DNA from: Pithys albifrons albifrons
Lineage: Eukaryota; Chordata; Aves; Passeriformes; Thamnophilidae
Assembly: GCF_047495875.1 (NCBI RefSeq)
Contig: NC_092497.1
Location: 32,991,375 to 33,055,374 of the forward strand
Reading direction: 5' to 3'
DNA length: 64,000 nucleotides
Under the pieces are notes generated by a model. It was not told the origin of the DNA. It saw only the letters and a program-made list of their open reading frames with translations, and did no database searches. Each line of letters starts with the position of its first letter. The stretch's first letter is position 1. Position numbers and translations under genes: made by a program. This document shows, piece after piece, positions 1 through 8,860 of this stretch.

Positions 1-47
1 TACAGCATCATCAGGAGGAGGAGAAAAGGAGCAAATCCACAGGCACC

Positions 48-389
48 ATGTCCACCCAGACCATGACTGAGCCAGAGAGGAAGAGAGATACATCAACTAG
101 CGCCATGTCCACCCAGACCATGACTGAGCCAGAGAGGAAGAGAGATACATCAACTAGCGCCATGTCCACCCAGACCATGACTGAGCCAGAGAGGAAGAGA
201 GATACATCAACTAGCGCCATGTCCACCCAGACCATGACTGAGCCAGAGAGGAAGAGAGATACATCAACTAGCGCCATGTCCACCCAGACCATGACTGAGC
301 CAGAGAGGAAGAGAGATACATTAACTAGCGCCATGTCCACCCAGACCATGACTGAGCCAGAGAGGAAGAGAGATACATCAACTAGCACC
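48..389 (+). repeat. 57-bp in-frame tandem repeat in gag, six copies
   Basis: Six nearly identical 57-bp units begin at 48, 105, 162, 219, 276 and 333. A seventh, diverged start lies at 390. The unit length is a multiple of three, so each copy adds 19 residues. Differences are few, for example one tca-to-tta change in unit five, so the expansion is recent. Bases 12-47 do not match the unit. Confidence 0.97.
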
Positions 390-1511
390 ATGTCCACACA
401 AACCATGGAGGAGCCAGAAGGACAACAGAAACCGATAGCAGTTGCCCCTGTCCAGAAAAGAAAATCAAAGACCAAATCAGTTCGTATAGTGCATGACGAG
501 GAAGAGTCAGGACCTTCATCTCAAGCAGAAGAAATGGAGCCAGAAATAATCACCCGGTCCCTATCCCTGGGAGAGCTGCGTGAGCTCCGGAGAGAGTTCA
601 CACGACAGGCAAATGAGTCCATCTTGACCTGGCTACTTCGAATCTGGGATGCTGCAGCCAATGATACAATTCTAGATGGGAGTGAGGCAAGGCAGCTGGG
701 ATCCCTGTCTCGAGATGTTGTCATTGATCAGGGCATTGGAAAGAGACAGGAAACTCTCAGCCTCTGGCGGCGACTGTTGTCAAGCGTGAGGGAGAGATAT
801 CTTTGTAAGGAGGACCTCCACGTACAGCAAGGACAGTGGAACACGATGGAACAAGGTATCCGGTGCTTAAGGGAATTAGCCGTACTGGAGATAATCTTTT
901 CAGAGGATGAGAGATTCCCTAAAAGTCCAGATGGTGTCCAGTGCACATCCCAGATGTGGTTAAAATTTGCACGACTTGGGCCAGAAATGTATTCTCGCTA
1001 CCTTGCAACATTGCAGTGGAGAGAGGGAGAAGACAAGGTGGGTGCACTGGTCAGCAAACTCAGGATTTATGAAGACACTGTCACTGCTCCATTACGAGCC
1101 CACGTCTCAGCTGTGGAAACAAAACTGGCTGAACTGGAAGAGAAGATTAAGGAAGGACTCTTCCATATCTCTCCAGAACAAACGAGAGTCTCTGCCATCA
1201 GAAGTAGGCGTCTTCCAGCTAAGGAGAAAGGGTACACTCCACGCGGCAATCTGTGGTTTTACCTCCATGAGCATGGAGAAGATATGAGGAAGTGGGATGG
1301 GAAACCCACCTCTTCCTTAGCAGCTCGGGTACGTGAATTGCAAAGAGGCACAACTAACACAGGGAATTCTTCAAGGTTGAAGGCTGCTCCGGTCTCTCGT
1401 GGGCAAGGCTCCAGACAGTATAGGAATGATGATGTTATGCCCGATCCTCTTGAAGGAACCTCCCGGTCATATTCACAGGGAGAGCGCAGTGAATACCATG
1501 ACCAGAACTAG
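48..1511 (+). CDS. gag: Gag polyprotein of ERVL-like ERV
   Basis: This would encode the virion structural polyprotein. The frame is open from base 3, so the ATG at 48 is the first Met in view and the true start may lie left of the window. Residues 1-114 are six copies of a 19-residue unit rich in Thr, Glu, Arg and Lys. A basic stretch and an acidic linker follow to about residue 165. The body (residues about 170-330) has the tryptophan-rich helical pattern of ERVL/Fv1-type capsids, such as TWLLRIWD and LSLWRRLL. I see no CCHC zinc knuckle. A heptad-like segment near residues 345-375 (AETKLAELEEKIKE-type) may be coiled coil. The frame ends at UAG 1509-1511, and the same frame continues into pol. 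The decayed copy at 28.7-31.1 kb has a recognisably homologous capsid but an unrelated N-terminus. Assignment to ERVL rests on the linked pol and the capsid pattern. Confidence 0.85.
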   Translation: MSTQTMTEPERKRDTSTSAMSTQTMTEPERKRDTSTSAMSTQTMTEPERKRDTSTSAMSTQTMTEPERKRDTSTSAMSTQTMTEPERKRDTLTSAMSTQTMTEPERKRDTSTSTMSTQTMEEPEGQQKPIAVAPVQKRKSKTKSVRIVHDEEESGPSSQAEEMEPEIITRSLSLGELRELRREFTRQANESILTWLLRIWDAAANDTILDGSEARQLGSLSRDVVIDQGIGKRQETLSLWRRLLSSVRERYLCKEDLHVQQGQWNTMEQGIRCLRELAVLEIIFSEDERFPKSPDGVQCTSQMWLKFARLGPEMYSRYLATLQWREGEDKVGALVSKLRIYEDTVTAPLRAHVSAVETKLAELEEKIKEGLFHISPEQTRVSAIRSRRLPAKEKGYTPRGNLWFYLHEHGEDMRKWDGKPTSSLAARVRELQRGTTNTGNSSRLKAAPVSRGQGSRQYRNDDVMPDPLEGTSRSYSQGERSEYHDQN

Positions 1512-1545
1512 GGGGGCCCTGCCTCTAGCCAGGTAGAGGAGAGGG
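1509..1545 (+). promoter_or_regulatory. Gag-Pol UAG readthrough site with downstream hairpin
   Basis: The gag stop TAG (1509-1511) is followed in the same frame by 18 open codons that lead into pol. It is followed by a run of five G (1512-1516). A hairpin can then form: ccct 1517-1520 with aggg 1542-1545, and cctct 1522-1526 with agagg 1535-1539, around an 8-base loop. Gammaretroviruses express Pol by suppressing a UAG ahead of a structured RNA. The same mechanism here is inference from layout. Confidence 0.65.
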
Positions 1546-4500
1546 ACAATCGGGTTTATTGGACTGTGTGGATTCGGTGGCCTGGCTCATCAGACCCACA
1601 GAAATACAAAGCTTTAGTGCACACTGGCGCACAATGCACGTTGATGCCATCAGGATACGTCGGGGCAGAATCCATCTCTATTTCTGGGGTAACAGGGGGA
1701 TCCCAACAGCTGACTGTACTGGAAGCTGAAGTCAGCTTGACTGGGAAGGAATGGCATAGACACCCCATTGTGACTGGTCCAGAAGCCCCGTGTATCCTTG
1801 GCATAGACTACCTGAGGAATGGATATTTCAAAGACCCAAAGGGACTGCGTTGGGCCTTTGGCATAGCTGCTGTGAAGACAGAGGAAATCAGACAGCTGAG
1901 CACCTTGCCTGGCCTCTCAGAGGACCCTTCTGCTGTAGGACTGCTGAAAGTTGAAGAACAATTGGTACCGCTGGCCACAGCCACAGTGCACCGTCGGCAA
2001 TACCGCACTGACCGAGACTCTGTGACCCCCATACACAAGATGATTCGTGAGCTGGAGAGCCAAGGGGTGGTCAGCAAGACTCACTCACCCTTTAATAGCC
2101 CCATATGGCCAGTACGAAAGTCCAGTGGAGAGTGGAGGCTGACGGTGGATTACCGTGGTCTCAATGAGGTCACACCCCCCCTGAGCGCCGCTGTGCCGGA
2201 CATGCTGGAGCTTCAGTATGAGCTGGAGTCCAAGGCAGCCAAGTGGTATGCCACCATCGACATTGCCAATGCCTTTTTCTCCATTCCGTTGGCAGCAGAG
2301 TGCAGGCCGCAGTTCGCTTTCACCTGGAAGGGGGTGCAGTACACCTGGAATCGACTGCCCCAGGGGTGGAAACACAGTCCCACCATTTGCCATGGACTGA
2401 TCCAGACTGCATTGGAAAAGGGTGAGGCTCCAGAACATCTACAGTACATCGATGACATCATTGTATGGGGGAACACAGCAGGGGAGGTTTTTGAGAAAGG
2501 AAAGAAGATAATCCAGATTCTCCTAAGAGCTGGTTTTGCCATTAAACGAAGTAAGGTCAAGGGACCTGCTCAGGAAATTCAGTTCCTAGGAGTGAAGTGG
2601 CAAGACGGGCGTCGTCAGATTCCAACAGAGGTGATCAACAAAATAGCAGCTATGTCCCCACCGACCAGCAAGAAGGAAACTCAGGCTTTCCTAGGTGCCG
2701 TGGGCTTTTGGAGGATGCATATCCCTGAGTACAGTCAGATTGTAAGCCCTCTCTACCTTGTGACACGGAAGAAAAATGATTTCCAGTGGGGCCCTGAACA
2801 ACAACAAGCCTTTGAGCAGATTAAACAGGAGATTACCCATGCAGTAGCCCTTGGGCCAGTCAGGACAGGACAGGATGTGAAGAATGTGCTCTACACTGCA
2901 GCTGGGGAGAATGGCCCATCCTGGAGCCTCTGGCAGAAAGTACCTGGGGAGACTCGAGGACGACCGCTGGGATTCTGGAGCCGGGGATACAAAGGATCTG
3001 AGGCCAGCTACACCCCAACTGAGAAAGAGATCCTGGCAGCTTATGAAGGAGTTCGAGCTGCCTCAGAAGTGATTGGCACTGAGGCACAGCTCATCCTGGC
3101 ACCCCGACTACCAGTGTTGGGCTGGATGTTCAAAGGAAAAGCTCCTTCTACCCATCACGCCACTGATGCCACATGGAGTAAGTGGATCGCTCTGATCACG
3201 CAGCGAACCCGGATAGGGAATCCTAATCGCCCTGGGATTTTGGAAATCATCACCAACTGGCCGGAAGGTGAGAGTTTCGGATTGTCCTCTGAAGAAGAAG
3301 AGGAGCAGGTGACACGAGCTGAGGAGGCCCCACCATATAACCAGCTACCAGAAGAGGAGAAGCGATATGCTCTCTTCACAGATGGCTCTTGCCGCATTGT
3401 AGGGACAAGCCGGAAATGGAAAGCAGCTGTATGGAGTCCTACACGTGGAGTTGCAGAAGCGACTGAAGGACAAGGTGGATCAAGTCAGGTCGCAGAGCTG
3501 AAAGCTGTTCAGCTGGCTTTGGATATCGCCGAACGAGAGAAGTGGCCAAGACTCTACCTTTACACTGACTCGTGGATGGTGGCCAGTGCTCTGTGGGGAT
3601 GGCTGGAGCGTTGGAGAAAGGCCGGCTGGCAGCGCAAAGGGAAACCCATCTGGCCGGCTGAGATGTGGCAGGACATCGCTGCCCGGGTAGAGAAGCTGAG
3701 TGTGAAGGTCCGTCACGTAGATGCTCATGTACCCAAGAGCCGGGCTAATGAGGAGCATCGTAACAACGAGCAGGTGGATCGAGCTGCCAGGATCGAAGTT
3801 TCTCAGGTAGATCTGGATTGGCAGCATAAAGGTGAATTGTTTCTAGCCCGATGGGCCCATGATGCCTCTGGTCATCAGGGCAGAGATGCGACATACAGAT
3901 GGGCTCGTGACCGAGGGGTGGATCTAACCATGGACAGTGTCTCACAGGTTATCCATGACTGTGACACATGTGCTGCCATCAAGCAGGCCAAGCGGGTGAA
4001 GCCTCTATGGTATGGTGGACGGTGGTCAAAATACAGGTATGGGGAAGCCTGGCAAGTTGACTACATCACACTTCCCCAAACACGCCAAGGCAAGCGCTAT
4101 GTGCTGACCATGGTAGAGGCAACCACTGGATGGCTGGAGACATACCCCGTATCTCACGCCACTGCCCGGAATACCATCCTGGGCCTTGAGAAACAAGTCC
4201 TGTGGAGACACGGCACCCCAGAGAGAATAGAGTCTGACAACGGCACCCACTTCAAGAACAGCCTCATAGACACCTGGGCCAGAGAGCACGGCATTGAGTG
4301 GGTGTATCATATCCCCTACCATGCTCCAGCTGCCGGGAAAGTTGAGCGATGTAATGGACTGCTGAAAACAACCTTGAAGGCGTTGGGTGGGGGAACTTTC
4401 AAACACTGGGAGCTGCATTTGGCAAAGGCCACCTGGTTGGTCAACACTCGGGGCTCCATCAATCGAGCTGGCCCTGCCCAATCAGAACTCTTGAATACTG

Positions 4501-4706
4501 TAGATGGAGATAAAGTCCCTGTGGTCCATATGAGAGGTATGTTAGGAAAGACTGTTTGGGTTAGTCCCACCTCAAACAAAGGCAAACCCATCCGAGGGAT
4601 TGTCTTTGCTCAAGGACCTGGTTGCACTTGGTGGGTAATGCAAAAAGATGGAGAAACACGTTGTGTACCACAAGGGGACCTAATTTTGAGCGAGAAGAGT
4701 TTGTAA
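1512..4706 (+). CDS. pol: Pol polyprotein: protease, RT, RNase H, integrase
   Basis: This is a polymerase polyprotein that would copy and integrate the ERV. It is probably made as a Gag-Pol readthrough product from 1512; the first internal Met is at 1566 (1046 residues from there, numbering below from that Met). Protease is near residues 10-100, but its active-site triad reads HTG instead of DTG (His19, codon 1620-1622). Reverse transcriptase is at about 120-430, with YIDD at 294-297. RNase H starts with FTDGS (Asp606) and has a later DSW motif. The integrase zinc finger HHCC lies at about 760-800, and its catalytic residues are Asp832, Asp891 and Glu927, a D,D35E spacing. The frame has no stop or frameshift. 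There is no dUTPase domain that I can recognise. The family call comes from near-colinearity with the decayed ERVL-type copy on the other strand at 25.7-28.7 kb. Confidence 0.93.
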   Translation, partial: GGPASSQVEERDNRVYWTVWIRWPGSSDPQKYKALVHTGAQCTLMPSGYVGAESISISGVTGGSQQLTVLEAEVSLTGKEWHRHPIVTGPEAPCILGIDYLRNGYFKDPKGLRWAFGIAAVKTEEIRQLSTLPGLSEDPSAVGLLKVEEQLVPLATATVHRRQYRTDRDSVTPIHKMIRELESQGVVSKTHSPFNSPIWPVRKSSGEWRLTVDYRGLNEVTPPLSAAVPDMLELQYELESKAAKWYATIDIANAFFSIPLAAECRPQFAFTWKGVQYTWNRLPQGWKHSPTICHGLIQTALEKGEAPEHLQYIDDIIVWGNTAGEVFEKGKKIIQILLRAGFAIKRSKVKGPAQEIQFLGVKWQDGRRQIPTEVINKIAAMSPPTSKKETQAFLGAVGFWRMHIPEYSQIVSPLYLVTRKKNDFQWGPEQQQAFEQIKQEITHAVALGPVRTGQDVKNVLYTAAGENGPSWSLWQKVPGETRGRPLGFWSRGYKGSEASYTPTEKEILAAYEGVRAASEVIGTEAQLILAPRLPVLGWMFKGKAPSTHHATDATWSKWIALITQRTRIGNPNRPGILEIITNWPEGESFGLSSEEEEEQVTRAEEAPPYNQLPEEEKRYALFTDGSCRIVGTSRKWKAAVWSPTRGVAEATEGQGGSSQVAELKAVQLALDIAEREKWPRLYLYTDSWMVASALWGWLERWRKAGWQRKGKPIWPAEMWQDIAARVEKLSVKVRHVDAHVPKSRANEEHRNNEQVDRAARIEVSQVDLDWQHKGELFLARWAHDASGHQGRDATYRWARDRGVDLTMDSVSQVIHDCDTCAAIKQAKRVKPLWYGGRWSKYRYGEAWQVDYITLPQTRQGKRYVLTMVEATTGWLETYPVSHATARNTILGLEKQVLWRHGTPERIESDNGTHFKNSLIDTWAREHGIEWVYHIPYHAPAAGKVERCNGLLKTTLKALGGGTFKHWELHLAKATWLVNTRGSINRAGPAQSELLNTVDGDKVPVVHMRGMLGKTVWVSPTSNKGKPIRGIVFAQGPGCTWWVMQKDGETRCVPQGDLILSEKSL

Positions 4707-4782
4707 TGTTTCATTGCATATATGTATATATATATATGTATAGGTAAAAAGGGGATTAATTTGGGAATGACTAGATGGAGTA

Positions 4783-4799
4783 GAATAAGGGGTGGATAA
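4783..4799 (+). other. Polypurine tract of the ERVL-like ERV
   Basis: A purine-rich run, gaataaggggtggataa, lies directly against the LTR start. The same position in the minus-strand ERVL copy (right of 25326) has a similar run, aataagaggtggagaa on the element strand. Such tracts prime plus-strand DNA synthesis. Confidence 0.75.
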
Positions 4800-5426
4800 T
4801 GTCCTAGTTCAGCAGGAGGGACCAGCTAACCCTGTGTGGGGGTGATCAAAGCTGTGTATTCTACCCCCTCTATTCATTCCCCAAGGACAATGGGCCATTA
4901 GCAGCAGCTGCCCAGGGAGCCACTATCACCTTCACACCCAGCCTGAGGGGGCGGAGCTGCTAATGGGCCATCAACAGCTCAACACCCCCTGGCTCCCAGA
5001 GTCAATCACCCATTGTGTGAGTCCCCGCCCAGGGGGACGGACTGGGTGCTCCCTGAGGGTACATAAGTGGTGGGTAAGAAGACCTCGGGTACTTCTCGTC
5101 GGATCCAGAGCAGCAGCAGGACCTCGACAGGAGGAGATCCCCGCTCTCGCCCAGACCACAGCCCTCGCCTGCACCAACAGGTTTTTCTTTTCCTTTTGCT
5201 CTGGACTTGGGGGAGCCACAGGGGTCTCAGCACAAGGGCAAACAAACCCCCTTGGGTTTGTGCCCCAGGACACTGGGTTATACTGCTGGGGTATTGTGAG
5301 TTGAAAGCAATTTCCCTTGTGTGTCAGTGTTGTTATAATAATATTATTATTAAATTTTAGCTCTGACTTATAATCTCTCTCGTGGTGAGTTCATTTCCCC
5401 TGCTGGTTCACCTTCAAACCAGCACA
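4800..5426 (+). repeat. 3' LTR of ERVL-like ERV (family A)
   Basis: The LTR begins TGTCCTAGTT and ends CCAGCACA. Its borders are confirmed by three solo copies with perfect target duplications (6721-7330, 36969-37594, 47810-48439). A TATA-like tacataag lies near 5060 and an ATTAAA poly(A) signal at 5349-5354. The short open frames inside it are chance reading of regulatory DNA. Confidence 0.93.
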
Positions 5427-6599
5427 ATTGCACTCTTAAAATTCTACTTCTAAATTCAAAACAAGGAGATGCAACATCCTGATTGTAATTTGTTATTTTG
5501 TAAAGTAAAAGGCTTAAGTGCCATGAGAGCAGCAATTATGCCATCCAAAACTCATTGTAACAGAGTTCTAAGAGTAACAGTGAATCAGGCTAGAAAAGAG
5601 CAAATGATATCAAAAGTAGATAAGAATTTAATTCAATTTATTCCTGAATTCTTTCACGGTATTTAGGGGATCTTGGGTTTATTAAAAATGACTTGCTATT
5701 ACCTTTCCCTTGGGACAATTGTAGTCATTTAAGGTGAGAAATGCATTTTGGTACAGTATCAATACAGTAATAATTTTTGGTGTAGCTCTTGAAACAGCTA
5801 GAATTTTCTTTTGAAGTTGACATTATTAGAACTTACTTTTTCTAGACAACCTTTCTGTTTATTCAGCACAACTTCCTAAAAATATTTTGGAAGCATATTT
5901 GCCAGAATGAACAATACTAGTTATCATACTAATTTTAGAGGAAAGGTATTTCAGCACTTATGGTATGTTAAAAATGTGCTAATGTTTTATGAAGAGATGT
6001 CACAAAATTAGGTCACTTCAGGTGATTAATCTTATGCCTTTCCATAATCTCTGCCCAAAATGATGGTTTATAAAACTGGAGCCTAAAAGCAGTCATTGGT
6101 CCTAGATATTGGACAGCTCTAGGGTGCAAACCACCCCTTCTCAACATATATAATATCAGACAAAAAGTTTATCCTGCTTTTACTCATTATAAGAAAGAAT
6201 TATGATCATTATGAGAAAAAACATTAATAATTACTTAATCAAATGGAGATAAGACTATACGTATGTGACTTGGCTAGAGTAGAATGAGAAATGAGATGGA
6301 GCTGCAAGAATTCTGAAATTCTATGTGTTACGACATGGTATCAGTATCATCAGAAGCTAATTTTATTTACATTGTTTATTATATGAGATCTTTAATGATG
6401 TCAAAGGGAATAAGACCCCATCAAAGCATATTTTGAGGGGCAGTAAGGTTTCCATGATTTTGTAATGTGAAAGAATTTCTCTTGATTTACCTGAACTGAA
6501 ACCATAGGTTACAGAACTTGATGGAGTCTTAAAGTGTTGTCTGTTGCTGCCCTTCAAGTCAGGTTATGTTTGTAAAGGTCATTGCTTCATGGTGGCAAA
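5427..6599. other. No gene seen
   Basis: AT-rich sequence with only short, unsupported frames and no recognised repeat. It separates the ERVL-like provirus from a CR1 fragment. Confidence 0.6.
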
Positions 6600-6720
6600 A
6601 CTCAGTGATTTGCGTTTTCATTGTGTTCCAAACCTCATAACCAAGCAGGGCAAATCAGAGTTGGTTGTCAAGGGCCATGTCCAAGTGACTTTTGAATATC
6701 TGCAGGAATGGGCAACTTGT

Positions 6721-7330
6721 TGTGCTGGTTTAAAGGTAAACTGGCAGGAGAAGTGGACCCACCACAAGAGAGATTATAAGTCAGAGTTACAATTTAATGA
6801 AAGATATTACAATAAATACACTGACACAAAGAGAAGTTGCTTTCAACTCACAAAACCCAGCAGTATAACCCAGTGTCCTGGGGCACAAACCCAAAGGGGT
6901 TTGTTAGCCCTTGTGCTGAGACACGCGTGGTTCCCCCAAGTCCAAAGCAAAAGGAAGTGAAAAACCTGTTAGTGCAGGTGATGGCTGTAGTCTGGTCTCC
7001 TGTCAAGGTCCGTCTGCTCCTCATCCAATGAGTGGTTCCCGAGGTCTTCTTACCCACCACTTATGTACCCTCAGGGAGCACCCAGTTCCTCCCCCAGGGT
7101 GGGGACTCAGACAATGGGTGATTAACTCTGTGAGTCATGGGGTATCCCTGAACTGTTGGCGGCCCATTAGCAGCCACACCCCCTTAGGCTGGGTGGGAAG
7201 GTGCTAATGACTCCCTGGGCAGCTGCTGCAAATGGCCCATTGTCCTTGGGAAACGAATAGAGGGGGTAGAATACACAGCTTTGATTACCCCCACACGGTG
7301 ATAACTGGTCCCACCTGCTGAACTAGGACA
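6721..7330 (-). mobile_element. Solo LTR, ERVL family A
   Basis: Reverse complement of the 4800-5426 LTR, more diverged than the copies at 36969 and 47810. The insertion is flanked by the 5-bp direct repeat CTTGT (6716-6720 and 7331-7335). It sits inside a CR1 copy, so it is younger than that CR1. Confidence 0.93.
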
Positions 7331-8471
7331 CTTGTTCAATATTTGGTCATCATCACAATGCAAAGAAGTGTCTCCTCGTGTTCAGAGGAAACATCCTGTG
7401 TTTCTGTTGGAGCCCATTGCATCTGGTCCTGTTAGTGAGCACTACTGAAAAGAGTCCACCTCCATCTTCTTTACGCCCTCCCTTCAGGTATCTGTACACA
7501 TTAAGGAGGTTCCCCTGAGTCTTTTCTTCTCCAGGCTGAACAGCCTTTCCTCATAGGAGAGATGCTCATGTCCCTTAATCATCTCTGTGGCACTTCACCG
7601 TACTCTCTTTAGTATGTTCCTATCTATTATGTATTGCTGAGTCCAGAACTAGACACAGTATTTTGGGTGTCACCTCACCACTGCAAAGCAGAGGGCAGGA
7701 TCACCTCTCTCCATCTGCTGACAACACTCCTCCTAATGCAGCCCAGGACACTGTTGTTGCTTTCTTTTCCATAAGGGCATATTGTTGGCTTCCTTAGGGA
7801 CCCCCAGAACCTTTGTTATGAAGCTGCTTTTCAGCTAGTTAGCCCTCAGCATACATTGGTGTATAGGGTTATTCTACCCTAGGTACAGACCTTTGCCCTT
7901 CACTTACTTGAACTTCAGTAGAATTTCACTTTTGAACTGTCAATGCACTTCCCAGCCTCCTGGGGTCTTCATGGGTGAATGCAAAACTCATAGGTTCATC
8001 AGGTACTCCTCTCAGTTTTGTGTTATCAGCAAACTTGCTGAGGTGCAATCTACCCTATTATCCAGATCATGAATATGTTGGGCAGTATTTACCATTACTT
8101 ACCAGTATTTACCTCTATGTCCAGTATTTACCTCTATAGTATAATGCTGGTTTCTAACTTCCAACTAGACTTCATAACACTGATCACCATCCTCTGGGCC
8201 TTGCTATTCATCCAGGTTTTAATCCACCTCACTCTTTGCTTATTCAGCCCACTCTTCATAAGTTTCACTACAGGCATCTTCTGGAAGACAGTGTCAAAAG
8301 TCTTGCTGATGTCAAGATAGGCAATGCCAGCTGCTGTCCCCTCATCTGCCAAACCAGTCATTTCATGGGATTATCAAATTGGTAAAGTCTGTTGAAAGCC
8401 TTTGTGAAACCACACTGATCAACTCCATGTCTTTCAAGAGTGAAAATAGTTCCCAAGTGTAACTGTTCAAC

Positions 8472-8823
8472 TGTTGAGGAACATCTGAACAGCACGGGCC
8501 ATAGCATGTTGCTAGAAGCCTGCTTGCATGACCCCACCTGTGCAGGTTGCAGTGAGCCCTCAGAGGCCTTGAGTCTGTGTCTAAAGTAAACAAAACTTGC
8601 AGCAAATAATACCAGCAGGCAGATATCAAGATGCAGGTGGCCATGCAAAACAGGCAGAGACAGCAGCACGGGGGCGCATAGACAGTAACTCTTAGCCAAT
8701 AGTACTCTTGTATTATTCACATGTTTTTAGAAGTATGAGATATAAGAAAGTATGTAATAAACAATAAACCGAGCATTGATCTCGGTGCCGTACCCTTGTG
8801 GCTCCCTACTTTATTCTACCACC
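8472..8823 (+). mobile_element. LTR-like block inside CR1 (probable solo LTR)
   Basis: This non-CR1 block interrupts a CR1 copy. It holds a promoter-like segment and an AATAAA pair (near 8757-8768), followed by about 50 bp that look like R-U5. That layout suggests an LTR of an ERVK/alpharetrovirus-like family on the plus strand. I could not find a clean target duplication or matched termini, so the borders are approximate. Confidence 0.45.
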
Positions 8824-8860
8824 TTCCTAGCAATCAAAATGGAGCTGATACATAGTTTTC

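Larger units (their letters stand above)
1..5426 (+). mobile_element. ERVL-like endogenous retrovirus, 5' part outside window
   Basis: The order is gag, one in-frame UAG, pro-RT-RNaseH-integrase, a purine-rich tract, then a 627-bp LTR. Only 93 bp separate the pol stop from the LTR, so there is no env, as is usual for ERVL (class III) elements. Both long frames are open, and a solo LTR of the same family at 36969-37594 is nearly identical, so the family is young. The 5' LTR and primer binding site lie left of base 1, so LTR age and target duplication cannot be read here. Confidence 0.9.
6600..8860 (-). mobile_element. CR1 LINE fragment, interrupted twice
   Basis: This is a non-LTR retrotransposon remnant read on the minus strand. 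The part around 7331-8470 matches, block for block, the CR1 fragment at 59.84-61.0 kb. A decayed reverse transcriptase stretch at about 8361-8134 contains the typical AYLDISKTFDTV-type segment. The left part (6600-6720) continues across the solo LTR at 6721-7330 and resumes at 7336. A second, LTR-like block splits it near 8472, and CR1-like sequence resumes around 8840. No full frame survives. Confidence 0.8.

Noticed and set aside
11..475. 154-codon minus frame with repeated units
   Set aside because: It is the antisense of the 57-bp gag repeat; the repetition keeps several frames open by chance.
4963..5360. Plus frames of about 100 codons, also seen in the LTR copies at 37131 and 47809
   Set aside because: They lie inside LTR regulatory sequence and recur only because the LTR recurs; no domain or conserved coding pattern.
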